Shown here piece after piece: positions 8,333-16,036 of a DNA stretch of 64,000 bases. The DNA lies in assembly GCF_000174435.1 (NCBI RefSeq), contig NZ_ACJN02000003.1, positions 140,263-204,262 on the forward strand, read 5' to 3'. The notes below the pieces were generated by a model. The model searched no databases. It saw only the letters and a program-made list of their open reading frames with translations, and had not been told where the DNA came from. Made by a program: the position numbers and the translations under genes. Within the stretch, counting starts at the first letter, position 1, and each line of letters opens with the position of its first letter. This DNA is from Desulfonatronospira thiodismutans ASO3-1 (GTDB lineage: Bacteria; Desulfobacterota; Desulfovibrionia; Desulfovibrionales; Desulfonatronovibrionaceae).

Positions 8333-8408
8333 GGGGGCGTAGCTCATCTGGGAGAGCGCAGCCTTCGCAAGGCTGAGGTAGCGGGTTCAAGTCCCGCCGC
8401 CTCCACCA
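8333..8408 (+). tRNA. tRNA-Ala (anticodon CGC)
   Basis: A 76-nt cloverleaf can be folded. The acceptor stem GGGGGCG pairs with CGCCTCC (one G-U), and the D-arm lies in TAGCTCATCTGGGAGAGC. The anticodon stem CAGCC/GGCTG encloses the loop TTCGCAA, so anticodon CGC reads GCG alanine codons. The T-arm is GCGGGTTCAAGTCCCGC. The 3' CCA is encoded (8406-8408). Confidence 0.95.
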
Positions 8409-8498
8409 AGAGTTAATAATTTCAAGTAGTTGCAGATATAAACATCCAGCTTACCCCATCTATTTCATCAAAACAAAAATGCTTCTTATCCCTATAGC

Positions 8499-8558
8499 GT
8501 AACCATTCAGGGGCACTCAGTTGTAGCTCCTGGCACAAGGCATCCCCTGAATGGTTAC
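8499..8558. repeat. Family A palindromic element, copy A2 (60 bp)
   Basis: A perfect 15-bp terminal inverted repeat, GTAACCATTCAGGGG and CCCCTGAATGGTTAC, encloses only 30 bp. The interior GGCACTCAGTTGTAGCTCCTG is the reverse complement of part of copy A6 at 40046-40125, so A2 and A6 form a subfamily. Flanks CCTATAGC and CCTGCAAC match in only 5 of 8 positions, suggesting an old insertion. Confidence 0.8.
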
Positions 8559-8697
8559 CCTGCAACTCCATCCCTACCCGGCACCCTTACCCATCCAGAA
8601 AACAGGTATTTTTTTGGTGGGCAGTTACAAAAAAACTTTATTTTTTTCAGGATTGCATATAAATTTCGTCCGCAAAAGGGTTTATTAAAATTTTGTG

Positions 8698-8738
8698 TTG
8701 ACAAAGCCTGAAACATGCAGATAAAGATATTCAATATC
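8698..8738 (+). promoter_or_regulatory. fur promoter with Fur-box palindrome (probable autoregulation)
   Basis: A -35-like TTGACA lies at 8698-8703. The stretch 8720-8738, GATAAAGATATTCAATATC, matches the classical 19-bp Fur box GATAATGATAATCATTATC at 16 of 19 positions and overlaps the expected -10 region (AT-rich, about 8721-8731). Binding of Fur here would block its own gene, a common arrangement. The match is by eye; no footprint exists. Confidence 0.6.
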
Positions 8739-8751
8739 AGGGAGAGAGACA

Positions 8752-9183
8752 ATGCAGGATGCCCGGGAACAGTTTTTTCAGTATCTGGCCAAACAAAAAC
8801 TGCGCTTTACTTCTCAGCGGGCCATAATATTTGATGTGTTCTGGAATACCCAGGGCCATATTTCCCCTGAAGAGCTGTATCGTAAAACCAGGGAACAGGA
8901 CCGGTCCATTGGGCAGGCTACTGTCTATCGCACCCTCAAACTGCTCTCAGACGCCGGCATTGCCAGGGAAGTTGATTTCGGGGATGGTGTTGCCAGATAT
9001 GAGCCCTACTATGGCCAGAGTCACCACGACCACCTGATATGCAAGGAATGTGGAAAAAATGTAGAGGTGGTTGATCACCGCATAGAAAAACTTCAGGAAG
9101 AACTGGCCAGTCAGCACGGATTCACCCTGAATGAGCACAGCATGTATCTTTACGGCTACTGCGCCGAGTGCAGCGGCAAGTAG
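8752..9183 (+). CDS. fur: Fur family ferric uptake/peroxide-type metalloregulator
   Basis: This 143-residue protein has an N-terminal winged helix (FTSQRAIIFDVFWNTQGHISPEELYRKTRE...GQATVYRTLKLLSDAG). Its C-terminal dimerisation domain has the metal-ligand segment QSHHDHLICKECGK, and a second CxxC near the end (YCAECSGK) completes a structural zinc site. Fur, PerR and Zur are not safely told apart by motif. The nearby feoAB genes and Fur-like palindromes at 8720, 9263 and 10176 favour iron control. The start at 8752 follows GGGAGAGAGACA. Confidence 0.88.
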   Translation: MQDAREQFFQYLAKQKLRFTSQRAIIFDVFWNTQGHISPEELYRKTREQDRSIGQATVYRTLKLLSDAGIAREVDFGDGVARYEPYYGQSHHDHLICKECGKNVEVVDHRIEKLQEELASQHGFTLNEHSMYLYGYCAECSGK

Positions 9184-9233
9184 ATTTCAGAACTCTTAAA
9201 AAAGTCTATTCCGGAAACAATCAGGAGAAGCCA

Positions 9234-9323
9234 ATGAATAATATATATCATCAGGCTATTATTGATACTGATAATCAACTCAAAAATCAAACAAAGGCAA
9301 AGAGGCTTAACTATCAAAAATAA
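9234..9323 (+). CDS. Possible 29-residue small ORF with strong ribosome binding site
   Basis: ATG at 9234 is preceded by CAGGAGAAGCCA, and the frame runs 29 codons to TAA at 9321-9323 (start MNNIYHQAIIDTDNQ). The product would be small, polar and basic at its end, with no motif I recognise. The frame contains the Fur-like palindrome at 9263-9277, which argues that this may be regulatory DNA with a chance start. Treat it as a candidate leader peptide only. Confidence 0.25.
   Translation: MNNIYHQAIIDTDNQLKNQTKAKRLNYQK
9263..9277 (+). promoter_or_regulatory. Fur-box-like 7-1-7 palindrome upstream of methyltransferase gene
   Basis: TGATACTGATAATCA matches the 7-1-7 Fur inverted repeat TGATAATNATTATCA at all but two positions. 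It lies about 170 bp upstream of the gene at 9445 and 80 bp downstream of fur. No matching -35/-10 was identified with confidence. It is one of three such sites in 1.5 kb. Confidence 0.45.
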
Positions 9324-9444
9324 CTGCCATAAACCCTGCATGGGGATATGGCAAAACTATTTCGCCCTGCAGGTGTATTTATAACGCTGCAGGCAGATTC
9401 CAGCTGCAGCCCAACTTAAAACCTTATTTTGACAAGAGGCTCAA

Positions 9445-10107
9445 ATGAACAACCAACCCATATCCACAGAAGCCGCCTACGCCTTCGGCACGGCAAAACT
9501 AAGTTTTGACAAGATTTTTTTGAACTTCATCAAACGCCTGGAGACCATTGGAAGCGCCTGGCCTTTTTTTGCCCGGGCATATTACAGGCTTTTCTATAAA
9601 AAGATGCTGCAAAGCGAAATCAAGGCCTCGGGAATAAAACCCGGCATGCAGGTCATGCACGTGGGATGCGGCCCCCTGCCCATGACGGCAATGGGACTTG
9701 CCGGATTCGGTGCAAGGGTCACTGCCGTGGATCAGGACGCCGGCACCCTTGGATGGGCCGGAAGAGCCCTGGAAAAATCCGGCACCAAGGACAGGGTCAG
9801 TCTTGTCGCCGGCTGTGGAACCAACCTGGATTTCACCGGGTTTGATGCTGTCTGGCTCTCCCTGCATGTACGGCCCATGGGCCCTGTACTCAATAGAGTA
9901 ATGGAGCATGTCAGCCCCGGGTCCAGGATAGTCTTCAGGGATCCCAGGGATTATCTCTGCAGCTATTACCCCGGCGCGGACAACTTTTCAGATAAATGCG
10001 GCTGCAAAAGCCTCCGGGTCAAGCAGATGCTCGGCAAGAAAAGCGTGGTCCTCATCAAGGAAATGCCGGCGGAAAAAAACACTCAAGAGCTCGAAAAAAG
10101 GACTTGA
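9445..10107 (+). CDS. SAM-dependent methyltransferase-fold protein, possibly nicotianamine-synthase-like
   Basis: This 220-residue class I Rossmann protein has SAM motif I as VMHVGCGPLPMTAMGLA (residues 70-86) and an acidic residue ending strand 2 (VTAVDQD). The GxGPLPxT form with Pro after Gly is the pattern of nicotianamine/staphylopine-type aminobutyrate transferases as well as of methyltransferases, which is notable between fur and feoAB. The C-terminal 60 residues include DNFSDKCGCKSLRVKQML with two close cysteines. The start at 9445 follows AAGAGGCTCAA. A role in metallophore synthesis is only a hypothesis; an ordinary small-molecule methyltransferase is equally possible. Confidence 0.6.
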   Translation: MNNQPISTEAAYAFGTAKLSFDKIFLNFIKRLETIGSAWPFFARAYYRLFYKKMLQSEIKASGIKPGMQVMHVGCGPLPMTAMGLAGFGARVTAVDQDAGTLGWAGRALEKSGTKDRVSLVAGCGTNLDFTGFDAVWLSLHVRPMGPVLNRVMEHVSPGSRIVFRDPRDYLCSYYPGADNFSDKCGCKSLRVKQMLGKKSVVLIKEMPAEKNTQELEKRT

Positions 10108-10155
10108 CTTTTTTTAAAAAATATCCTTTGATAACTACATTCAAAGTCAAACCCC

Positions 10156-10194
10156 TTGACTTTTTATATTTACCTGTTAATGATATTGAAAATC
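10156..10194 (+). promoter_or_regulatory. Candidate feoAB promoter with Fur box
   Basis: A -35-like TTGACT lies at 10156-10161, and 10176-10194 (GTTAATGATATTGAAAATC) matches the 19-bp Fur box at 14 of 19 positions, covering the region where the -10 would be. Element B1 (10217-10475) now separates this site from feoA at 10515. Without B1 the box would end about 60 bp before the feoA start. Confidence 0.45.
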
Positions 10195-10216
10195 AGCATG
10201 AAAGTCTGGGTAAAAT

Positions 10217-10475
10217 GTAGCTATTCAGCACCTGCGGACGAAAAGCCAGGGGCCGGGGGTTCGGCAAACTGGGCGTAAACTGTCTGAGCGACGTAGGAAG
10301 CGTTAATCAAAACCGTTAAACACCCCAACTTAATTCAAAGCATAATATAATTGAAGCTTTGCTGATTAAAAAACTTGAAGAGGTTTTGATTTACGCTTCC
10401 TTGGAGCGAGTTTTTACGTCCTGTTTGCCGAATTTCCGGACCACTGGAGGTCATATCATTAAGGTGAACACTTAC
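10217..10475. repeat. Family B palindromic mobile element, copy B1
   Basis: The left end GTAGCTATTCAGCACC and right end GGTGAACACTTAC form an imperfect terminal inverted repeat. Flanks GGTAAAAT (10209-10216) and AGTAAAAT (10476-10483) match 7 of 8. The interior carries the paired segments AACTGGGCGTAAACTG and GAGTTTTTACGTCCTGTTTG with the core GTTTTGATTTACGCTTCCTT, all shared with copy B2 at 36623-36900. No gene is inside. It separates the Fur-box promoter from feoA. Confidence 0.75.
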
Positions 10476-10514
10476 AGTAAAATAATATTTCCCAATAAAA
10501 TAAAGGAGCCTGAA

Positions 10515-10826
10515 ATGTTTAAGATGTGGTTTGGCCGCAAACAAGACACACAGGAATGCCCGCATCGCCCCCCCGAATGCCAAAACCTGAGAACCCTGGA
10601 TTGCCTGCAGCTGGATGAAGAAGGCGAAATCGATTCCATACCTGATCAGGCCCTTCTGGAACCTCTGGGATTCAGACCCGGAAAAAAAGTCTGTCTGCGC
10701 TGCAGGGCAAGGTTCGGAGGCCCTCTGGTTGCTGAAATAGAAGGCAGGCATACCGCCCTGGGACGCTCCGTTGCCAGGCAGATAAAGCTGCGCAAACAGC
10801 TCGACCTCTGCCCAGAGAATGAGTAA
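10515..10826 (+). CDS. feoA: FeoA domain protein (ferrous iron transport accessory)
   Basis: This 103-residue protein has an SH3-like FeoA domain over its C-terminal two thirds (from LRTLDCLQLDEEGEIDSI to ARQIKLRK). It has the usual short-domain features: a LEPLGFRPGKKV turn and a GRHTALGRSVARQI end. The N-terminal 30 residues carry Cys/His (ECPHRPPEC) not typical of FeoA. FeoA is a small cytosolic partner of FeoB. The frame is open upstream, but AAAGGAGCCTGAA directly before the ATG at 10515 sets the start. It overlaps feoB by 8 nt. Confidence 0.85.
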   Translation: MFKMWFGRKQDTQECPHRPPECQNLRTLDCLQLDEEGEIDSIPDQALLEPLGFRPGKKVCLRCRARFGGPLVAEIEGRHTALGRSVARQIKLRKQLDLCPENE

Positions 10827-12615
10827 GGCCCATGTACTGCTCATGGGCCCGCCCAATGTGGGCAAGAGCGTAATATTCAACCATCTCACCGGGTTAAGTG
10901 TAAGCTGCGCCAATTACGCCGGGACCACTGTAGAGTTTGTCGCCGGCAAAGCCGGGATAAACGACCGGGACGTGGTCCTGGTGGATGTACCCGGCACATA
11001 CACCCTCAATGCCACCAACCAGGCCGAGCAGGTGGCCGTGGATATGCTCCGCGGACAGCACAAGCCCGGCACCCAGAGCACCTGCTCCCACTGCCGCGAA
11101 GAAAGCGACGTGTGCGCCGAAGATCTGGGCTCCGCCCCCTCCGCGGTCATTTGCGTGGTGGACGCCAACAACCTCGAAAGCAGCCTCTACCTTCTTTTCC
11201 AGGTTTTAAGCTTCGGCCTGCCCACTGTGGTAGCCCTCAACCGGGTGGATCTGGCCCGGGACAAAAATATACACATCGACTGGGAAGGGCTTTCCCGCCG
11301 CCTGGGTGTACCCATAGTACCCATGGTGGCTGTGGAGAAACAAGGCTTTCAGGAATTAAAAAATGAAATCCGCAATTCCCTGGACCGTCCCTTTGAGCCC
11401 AGGCTGGACTGGAGCCAGGACAAACACTGGAGCATTGCCGAGAAGCTCTCCAGGGAAGTTACCACCGGCCGGCCCTCCCAGAACAGTTCCAGGAGGCGGC
11501 GCTGGGGGGAAAAGCTGGTGCAGCCCTGGCCGGGCCTGCCCCTGGCCATAATCATCCTGGCAATCGCCTTTGCCCTGATCATCGGCATCGGGATGCAGCT
11601 GCGCCAGTTGATACTGCTGCCTTTTTTCCGGGACCTGGTTATTCCGCAAATAGTTGCCGTGGTCCAGGCCTTTGTCCCTCCCGGCACCATTCAAAACATC
11701 ATGGTCGGCGAATACGGCTTCCTGGTCAAGGGTATCGAATGGCCCTTCGCCCTGGTCATGCCTTATGTTCTGTCCTTTTACGGGGTCATGGCCGCCCTGG
11801 AGGACAGCGGTTACCTGCCCCGCCTGGGAGTACTCCTGGATGGACTGCTCAACAGGATCGGCCTGCAGGGCTCAAGCATAATTCCCCTGCTGCTGGGATA
11901 CGGCTGCGGCATTCCCGGCATCCTGGCCACCCGGGCCCTGGCTACAGGCAAAGAACGACTTATCATCGCCACCATGATCTGTATGGCTGTTCCCTGCATC
12001 TCCCAGACCGGGGCCTTCATCGCCATGCTGGCCGAGAGATCCGTAAGCGTGGTGGTGGCTGTGTTCGGCCTGTCCTTTCTGGCCCTGATTCTGGCCGGGC
12101 TCATCATGGACAAGGCCCTCAAGGGACCAAGGCCTTTGACCATCATGGAAATCCCCGAACTTCTGCCCCCGCGCCGGGACGTACTGGCCAAAAAGATCTG
12201 GATCAGGTTCAAGCGCTACGTTACAGACGGGGCCCTGCCCATGGTCGTGGCCGTAGGCATTGCCTCCGTACTCTACGAAACGGGTATCATGGCTGCCGCA
12301 GGGCGTTTCATGAGCCCCCTGGTGGAACACTGGCTTCTGCTGCCCCAGGAGGCATCTGTACCTCTTATCCTGGGCATCATGCGCCGGGAACTGGCCGTCC
12401 TCCCCCTCATCGAGATGGACCTGACCACACTGCAGCTCTTTGTGGGCGCTACTGTTGGGCTTTTCTACGTGCCATGCATAGCCATCGTGGCTATCCTGGC
12501 CAGGGAGTTCAGCATAAAAACCGCTTTTTTCATGCTCATCGCCACCAGTGCCACAGCCTTCATCGTAGGCGGCATATTCGCCCGCATGGAATTTCTGGCC
12601 TGGATATTCGGATGA
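10819..12615 (+). CDS. feoB: Ferrous iron transporter FeoB (short form)
   Basis: FeoB imports Fe2+ across the inner membrane using an N-terminal G-protein domain. In this 598-residue protein the G1 loop is GPPNVGKS (residues 10-17), G3 is DVPGTY (56-61) and G4 is NRVD (141-144). After a helical linker, about eight membrane segments begin near residue 240 (LAIIILAIAFALIIGIGM). They include the two gate motifs, the first around LLGYGCGIPGILATRAL and the second around ILGIMRRELAVLPLI. The length is below the common 700-770. The G domain carries an inserted cysteine cluster C89-x2-C92-x6-C99 after G3 that I do not know from standard FeoB. Translation is coupled to feoA. Confidence 0.93.
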   Translation: MSKAHVLLMGPPNVGKSVIFNHLTGLSVSCANYAGTTVEFVAGKAGINDRDVVLVDVPGTYTLNATNQAEQVAVDMLRGQHKPGTQSTCSHCREESDVCAEDLGSAPSAVICVVDANNLESSLYLLFQVLSFGLPTVVALNRVDLARDKNIHIDWEGLSRRLGVPIVPMVAVEKQGFQELKNEIRNSLDRPFEPRLDWSQDKHWSIAEKLSREVTTGRPSQNSSRRRRWGEKLVQPWPGLPLAIIILAIAFALIIGIGMQLRQLILLPFFRDLVIPQIVAVVQAFVPPGTIQNIMVGEYGFLVKGIEWPFALVMPYVLSFYGVMAALEDSGYLPRLGVLLDGLLNRIGLQGSSIIPLLLGYGCGIPGILATRALATGKERLIIATMICMAVPCISQTGAFIAMLAERSVSVVVAVFGLSFLALILAGLIMDKALKGPRPLTIMEIPELLPPRRDVLAKKIWIRFKRYVTDGALPMVVAVGIASVLYETGIMAAAGRFMSPLVEHWLLLPQEASVPLILGIMRRELAVLPLIEMDLTTLQLFVGATVGLFYVPCIAIVAILAREFSIKTAFFMLIATSATAFIVGGIFARMEFLAWIFG

Positions 12616-12716
12616 TCTTTTCTACCTGATATCATTCCTTACCAGTATAATGCCATGCCTGCAGGCAATGTCGGATTCAGGCAGTGCTTTGAATTGAGCT
12701 GATGCTGTGAATAGAC

Positions 12717-12865
12717 GTATCTGTCAGCGCTTTGCATGTGGCATGGGGACTGGCTCTTCCGGGACCCACTTGTCCCAAAAAATGAGATGTTTTAAGCACA
12801 AAATGATGCTCAAATGGGTCCCGGAGTGCCTGTCCCCTGCTTTCCTTAAAAGCGCTGACAGATAC
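12717..12865. repeat. Family C palindromic mobile element, copy C1 (149 bp)
   Basis: Terminal inverted repeats GTATCTGTCAGCGCTTT (12717) and its inverse (AAAGCGCTGACAGATAC, ending 12865) are perfect. The identical octamer GAATAGAC at 12709-12716 and 12866-12873 is a clear 8-bp target duplication. The interior forms a long imperfect hairpin, for example CCGGGACCCA with TGGGTCCCGG. The interior is nearly identical to copy C2 at 60457-60607. No open frame of note. It lies between feoB and the MucR gene. Confidence 0.9.
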
Positions 12866-13008
12866 GAATAGACTTATTGACTTTAATTCTGAAGTAAGGC
12901 AAACGTCTCTATATCTGTCCCGGAAAAATACCACGTACATGCATCTTACAAGTATAATGCATCGGGTAACAACCTTTAAATCCTTTAAAAAACAATCAAG
13001 GAGAAGAA

Positions 13009-13416
13009 ATGGAAGACCACGTCAAACAGGCTCTGGAGATCGTCAAAGCCCAGGCCGCAGTGCGGAACATGACAGAAGAAGAGATAAATTCCATGATCAA
13101 ATCCCTGTCTGCTGGGATACAGGAAGCTTCCAAAACAGATGAATTACAGGAAAAAGATTCCCAGGAACCTTCTGTGGACCCCAAAAAGGCAATTAAAGAA
13201 AAAAGCATAACCTGTCTTGAGTGCGGCAAGTCTTTTAAGGTGCTGACAAAAAAGCATTTTGCCAAGCATGACATGACTCCTGAAGAATACAAAGCCAAAT
13301 GGGGCTACAAGAAGAATCAGTCCCTTGTGGCCAAATCACTGGCCCGTGAGCGGCGCAAAAAAATGCAGGACATGGAACTGTGGAAAAAACGTGAAATCAA
13401 GATGCCCGGCAGATAA
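13009..13416 (+). CDS. MucR/Ros-family zinc-finger transcriptional regulator
   Basis: This 135-residue protein has the bacterial Ros/MucR finger in its second half: CLECGKSFKVLTKKHFAKHDM, giving C-x2-C and two His, followed by the typical TPEEYKAKWGYKK segment. The N-terminal half is a charged, probably helical region (EEINSMIKSLSAG). MucR proteins bind AT-rich DNA and often act as global regulators of surface and motility genes. AAGGAGAAGAA precedes the ATG at 13009. A hairpin at 13428-13447 separates it from the TetR gene. Target genes cannot be inferred here. Confidence 0.9.
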   Translation: MEDHVKQALEIVKAQAAVRNMTEEEINSMIKSLSAGIQEASKTDELQEKDSQEPSVDPKKAIKEKSITCLECGKSFKVLTKKHFAKHDMTPEEYKAKWGYKKNQSLVAKSLARERRKKMQDMELWKKREIKMPGR

Positions 13417-13427
13417 ACCAAACCACG

Positions 13428-13455
13428 CCCTCACCCTTGTGTGAGGGCTTTGATT
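13428..13455 (+). terminator. Rho-independent terminator-like hairpin after mucR gene
   Basis: CCCTCAC (13428-13434) pairs with GTGAGGG (13441-13447) around a 6-nt loop, and CTTTGATTTTT follows. A 7-bp stem with a broken T-tract is a weak terminator; it lies only 17 nt upstream of the TetR ribosome binding site, so attenuation is also possible. Confidence 0.5.
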
Positions 13456-13472
13456 TTTCAAAGGAAAAGAAA

Positions 13473-14054
13473 ATGGCCAAAAACAAGAAGAAAAAGATTC
13501 TGGAGGTTGCCGCCCAACTGTTTGCCTCCCAGGGATTCGACAACACCACCACCTTGCAGATCGCCAGGGAAACCAGAGTCACTGAACCCCTTCTTTACTA
13601 CCATTTCAAGGGCAAAGAAGAAATTTTTACATACATCCTGGCAGAGGTGTTTCAAAAATACGCCGAACATATTGACGAACTGCCCAAAAACACCCAGACA
13701 GAGTTTGACAAGATAGCCAACCTCATCAGGCTGCACTCTCACATTGCTGAAGAGCATCCCCAGAATGCCAGGCTGATCCTTTCCAACTGCCCAGGCAAGC
13801 TTATGCAGAAACAACATGCCTGCCGGGATATCCTGGAAAAACAGCAGCAGATGGTGTCATCCTATATCCAGGACTGTCTGGAATCCGGCAATGCAAAAAA
13901 AGAGTTTGACGCGCACCCTGTGGAGCAAACGGCCCTTATTCTTTTATGTCTGGCCAACGAGTTCATGCGCATGAAAATTATGAGAAAGAAAGACTCTCAG
14001 CCCGACACGCAGGGCACTATAGAATTCTGCCGAAAATCTCTGGTGAAATCTTGA
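13473..14054 (+). CDS. TetR/AcrR family transcriptional regulator
   Basis: This 193-residue protein has a classical N-terminal TetR helix-turn-helix: KILEVAAQLFASQGFDNTTTLQIARETRVTEPLLYYHFKGKEEIF (residues 7-51). The C-terminal ligand-binding half is all-helical with no family I can name; it holds two cysteines (SNCPGKLMQKQHACRD) that could be incidental. An upstream in-frame start at 13437 exists, but AAAGGAAAAGAAA before 13473 and the usual TetR start favour 13473. There is no obvious regulated neighbour such as an efflux pump. Confidence 0.9.
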   Translation: MAKNKKKKILEVAAQLFASQGFDNTTTLQIARETRVTEPLLYYHFKGKEEIFTYILAEVFQKYAEHIDELPKNTQTEFDKIANLIRLHSHIAEEHPQNARLILSNCPGKLMQKQHACRDILEKQQQMVSSYIQDCLESGNAKKEFDAHPVEQTALILLCLANEFMRMKIMRKKDSQPDTQGTIEFCRKSLVKS

Positions 14055-14536
14055 TCACTATAGCCGCACCCCTGCATACCGGCCGGCATTCTGCACTATT
14101 CTTGTACACTGGATGAACAGCAGTTCCCCCTGGAAGATGCGCCTGCTGGAAATCCTTCTGTCACGCTTCCCGGCGTAAATGCAGCCAGAAATGATGTTTA
14201 AGGGGTCAGCAGAATCAGATAATTGCCGCCTGTAAAACCCGCTCAAAAAACTTTTTGCAGATACATCCATCCTCCCTGGCATGCTGCTTCAAGCTGCCTT
14301 CCGACCCTGTTTTATTTTGACACATGAGACTTTATTGCAAGCCCGGAGGAGGCTTAACCGGAAAATCTGTACGCCGGAGAAATTCGCCACCAGCAGGACT
14401 TTTAAATGCAGGCAGAAAGTTTTTTCTTTTTGGCACACTACATGCTTTATGTTTGAAGCCGCATACAATCACAATGTTTCTGTACCTGCAAAGCTGTGAA
14501 CCGGCACTGAGTTTTCAAACTAAAGGAGGTCGCATC
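14055..14536. other. 482-bp intergenic region
   Basis: No gene, RNA or repeat was recognised. A frame is open across 14324-14536 into the following gene, but it has no homology features or ribosome binding site before 14537 and is taken as non-coding. Confidence 0.4.
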
Positions 14537-14917
14537 ATGAAAAAAAATCAATTATTTATTACAACCGCTCTTTTCAGCGTTGTACTTTTTGTCTTCAGTC
14601 TTGGAGCTGTACATGCATCAAACTACGATGATGTTTTTGAAAGCGAGATCGACGAAGAAACCGAACTCTCAGCCGATGATATAGAGCATGAAGACCTGCA
14701 GGCGTTTGTGCAGGCTTCCAAGGAACTCAAGGAAATCAGGGCTGAGTATACCAACTTGTTGCATGACGCCGAGGGCGTTCTTTACGAAGACCTTAGAAGT
14801 GAGGCAGTGGAAGAAATGCAGGAAGCCATTGATGATGCCGGACTTGATGAAGAAACCTACAGAGGCATTGGCTACCACGTCCAGGAAGACGATGAACTTC
14901 TTGCCGATTTTTACTGA
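14537..14917 (+). CDS. Small exported DUF4168-like protein
   Basis: This 126-residue protein has an N-terminal signal (MKKNQLFITTALFSVVLFVFSLGAVHA). The mature part is very acidic and helical. The part around DLQAFVQASKELKEIRAEYTN and the C-terminal EAIDDAGLDEETYRGIG resemble DUF4168 proteins (AxFVxAxxELQ...GLTxxEYxxI pattern), a family of unknown function in periplasmic proteins. AAAGGAGGTCGCATC before the ATG at 14537 decides the start against the longer open frame from 14324. It stands alone. Confidence 0.7.
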   Translation: MKKNQLFITTALFSVVLFVFSLGAVHASNYDDVFESEIDEETELSADDIEHEDLQAFVQASKELKEIRAEYTNLLHDAEGVLYEDLRSEAVEEMQEAIDDAGLDEETYRGIGYHVQEDDELLADFY

Positions 14918-15074
14918 TCCCCGACAGCGTCCCGGGTGACTTCTTATCACCCGCGGACGCTGATAATTTTGTGCCGCACTCAGGGCATAGCAGGATAAGC
15001 CTGCAAAAGTCCATTTTTGTCACACGAACAACGCGAAGCGCGCAGCACGAAGCTAAGCATCCATAAAATAAGTG

Positions 15075-15098
15075 CCGGGGTGCCTGTCTGTCCCCTGC
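15075..15098. repeat. Fragment of family C element
   Basis: CCGGGGTGCCTGTC followed by TGTCCCCTGC resembles the right half of the family C elements (CCGGAGTGCCTGTCCCCTGC) with a 4-bp TGTC duplication. It lies just downstream of the response-regulator gene end and looks like a decayed remnant. Confidence 0.4.
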
Positions 15099-15103
15099 CC
15101 TCC

Positions 15104-16036
15104 TCACCAATCGAGATACGAAGACTGAACCCGGTTTCTGCCGGATTCTTTGGCCTGGTACAGGGCCTCGTCCGCCAGCTGCAGCAACTGTTCTTTGTTT
15201 TTCATGGGGCTTTCTGCACTGTGGGTGGACGTTCCCACACTTATGGTGACTACTGATGCCGTGGGAGAGTGCTCATGGGTGATGCCCAAGCCCTGCACTG
15301 CTGCCCGCAGCTCTTCGGCCACGTGAACGGCTCCTGCAGCATGGGTTTCGGGCAGAAGAACCACGAATTCTTCGCCCCCGTAGCGGGCGGCCAGGTCCGT
15401 GGGGCGGGACAGAGTATTTTTGATCACGTTTGCTACTTTTTTCAGGCAGTCATCTCCTGCTCCATGGCCATAGTTGTCGTTGTAGGGTTTGAAATTATCA
15501 ATATCCATGATGAGCTGGGATAGAGGCAGGCCGTTGCGCATGCATCGCGACCACTCCCTGGCCAGGTTTTCCTCGAAGAAACGCCGGTTGGGGATTTCTG
15601 TCAGGCCATCCTGCATGGACAGCTTTTCCAGCATGTCCGTCTTGATCTTGAGGTTCATCTGGTTTTTGATCCTGGCCCGGACTATGGTGGGCTTGAAAGG
15701 CTTGGAGATGTAGTCCACCGCACCCAGGTTGAAGCCCGTCTCTTCGTCTTCGGCAGAATCCATGGCGGTCACAAAAATTACCGGAATGGAGTTGGTCTTC
15801 TCGTTTCGTTTCAGCCTGCGGCATACTTCGTACCCGTCCATTTCCGGCATCATTACGTCCAGCAGGATCAGATCCGGGGGGTTGTCGCTTTCTGCTATTT
15901 CCAGGGCCCTGGCTCCGCTGGTGGCCGCCATTATCCTGTATTCATCTTTGATGAGCTTTCCCAGGGCATGGATATTGTCCGGCTGGTCATCCACTATAAG
16001 TACTGATCTTTTTTCCTTTGTTTCGTCGGAACTCAT
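15104..16036 (-). CDS. Response regulator with GGDEF domain (diguanylate cyclase)
   Basis: This 310-residue protein combines a receiver domain (residues 10-125; phospho-acceptor D60 in LILLDVMMPEMDG, Lys in YISKPF) with a GGDEF domain (about 140-305) having GGEEF at the active half-site and the MDIDNFKPYNDNYGH metal/substrate segment. It would make c-di-GMP when phosphorylated, the PleD/WspR-like output. An RxxD inhibitory site (RPTD) lies a few residues before GGEEF. The start overlaps the stop of the hybrid kinase by 4 nt, so the kinase at 16033-20721 is almost certainly its partner. Confidence 0.93.
   Translation of the reverse strand: MSSDETKEKRSVLIVDDQPDNIHALGKLIKDEYRIMAATSGARALEIAESDNPPDLILLDVMMPEMDGYEVCRRLKRNEKTNSIPVIFVTAMDSAEDEETGFNLGAVDYISKPFKPTIVRARIKNQMNLKIKTDMLEKLSMQDGLTEIPNRRFFEENLAREWSRCMRNGLPLSQLIMDIDNFKPYNDNYGHGAGDDCLKKVANVIKNTLSRPTDLAARYGGEEFVVLLPETHAAGAVHVAEELRAAVQGLGITHEHSPTASVVTISVGTSTHSAESPMKNKEQLLQLADEALYQAKESGRNRVQSSYLDW

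Noticed and set aside
11739-12629. 296-codon frame inside feoB
   Set aside because: It is an alternate-frame shadow rich in Gly, Arg, Pro and His, without a start context; feoB motifs are continuous in the main frame.
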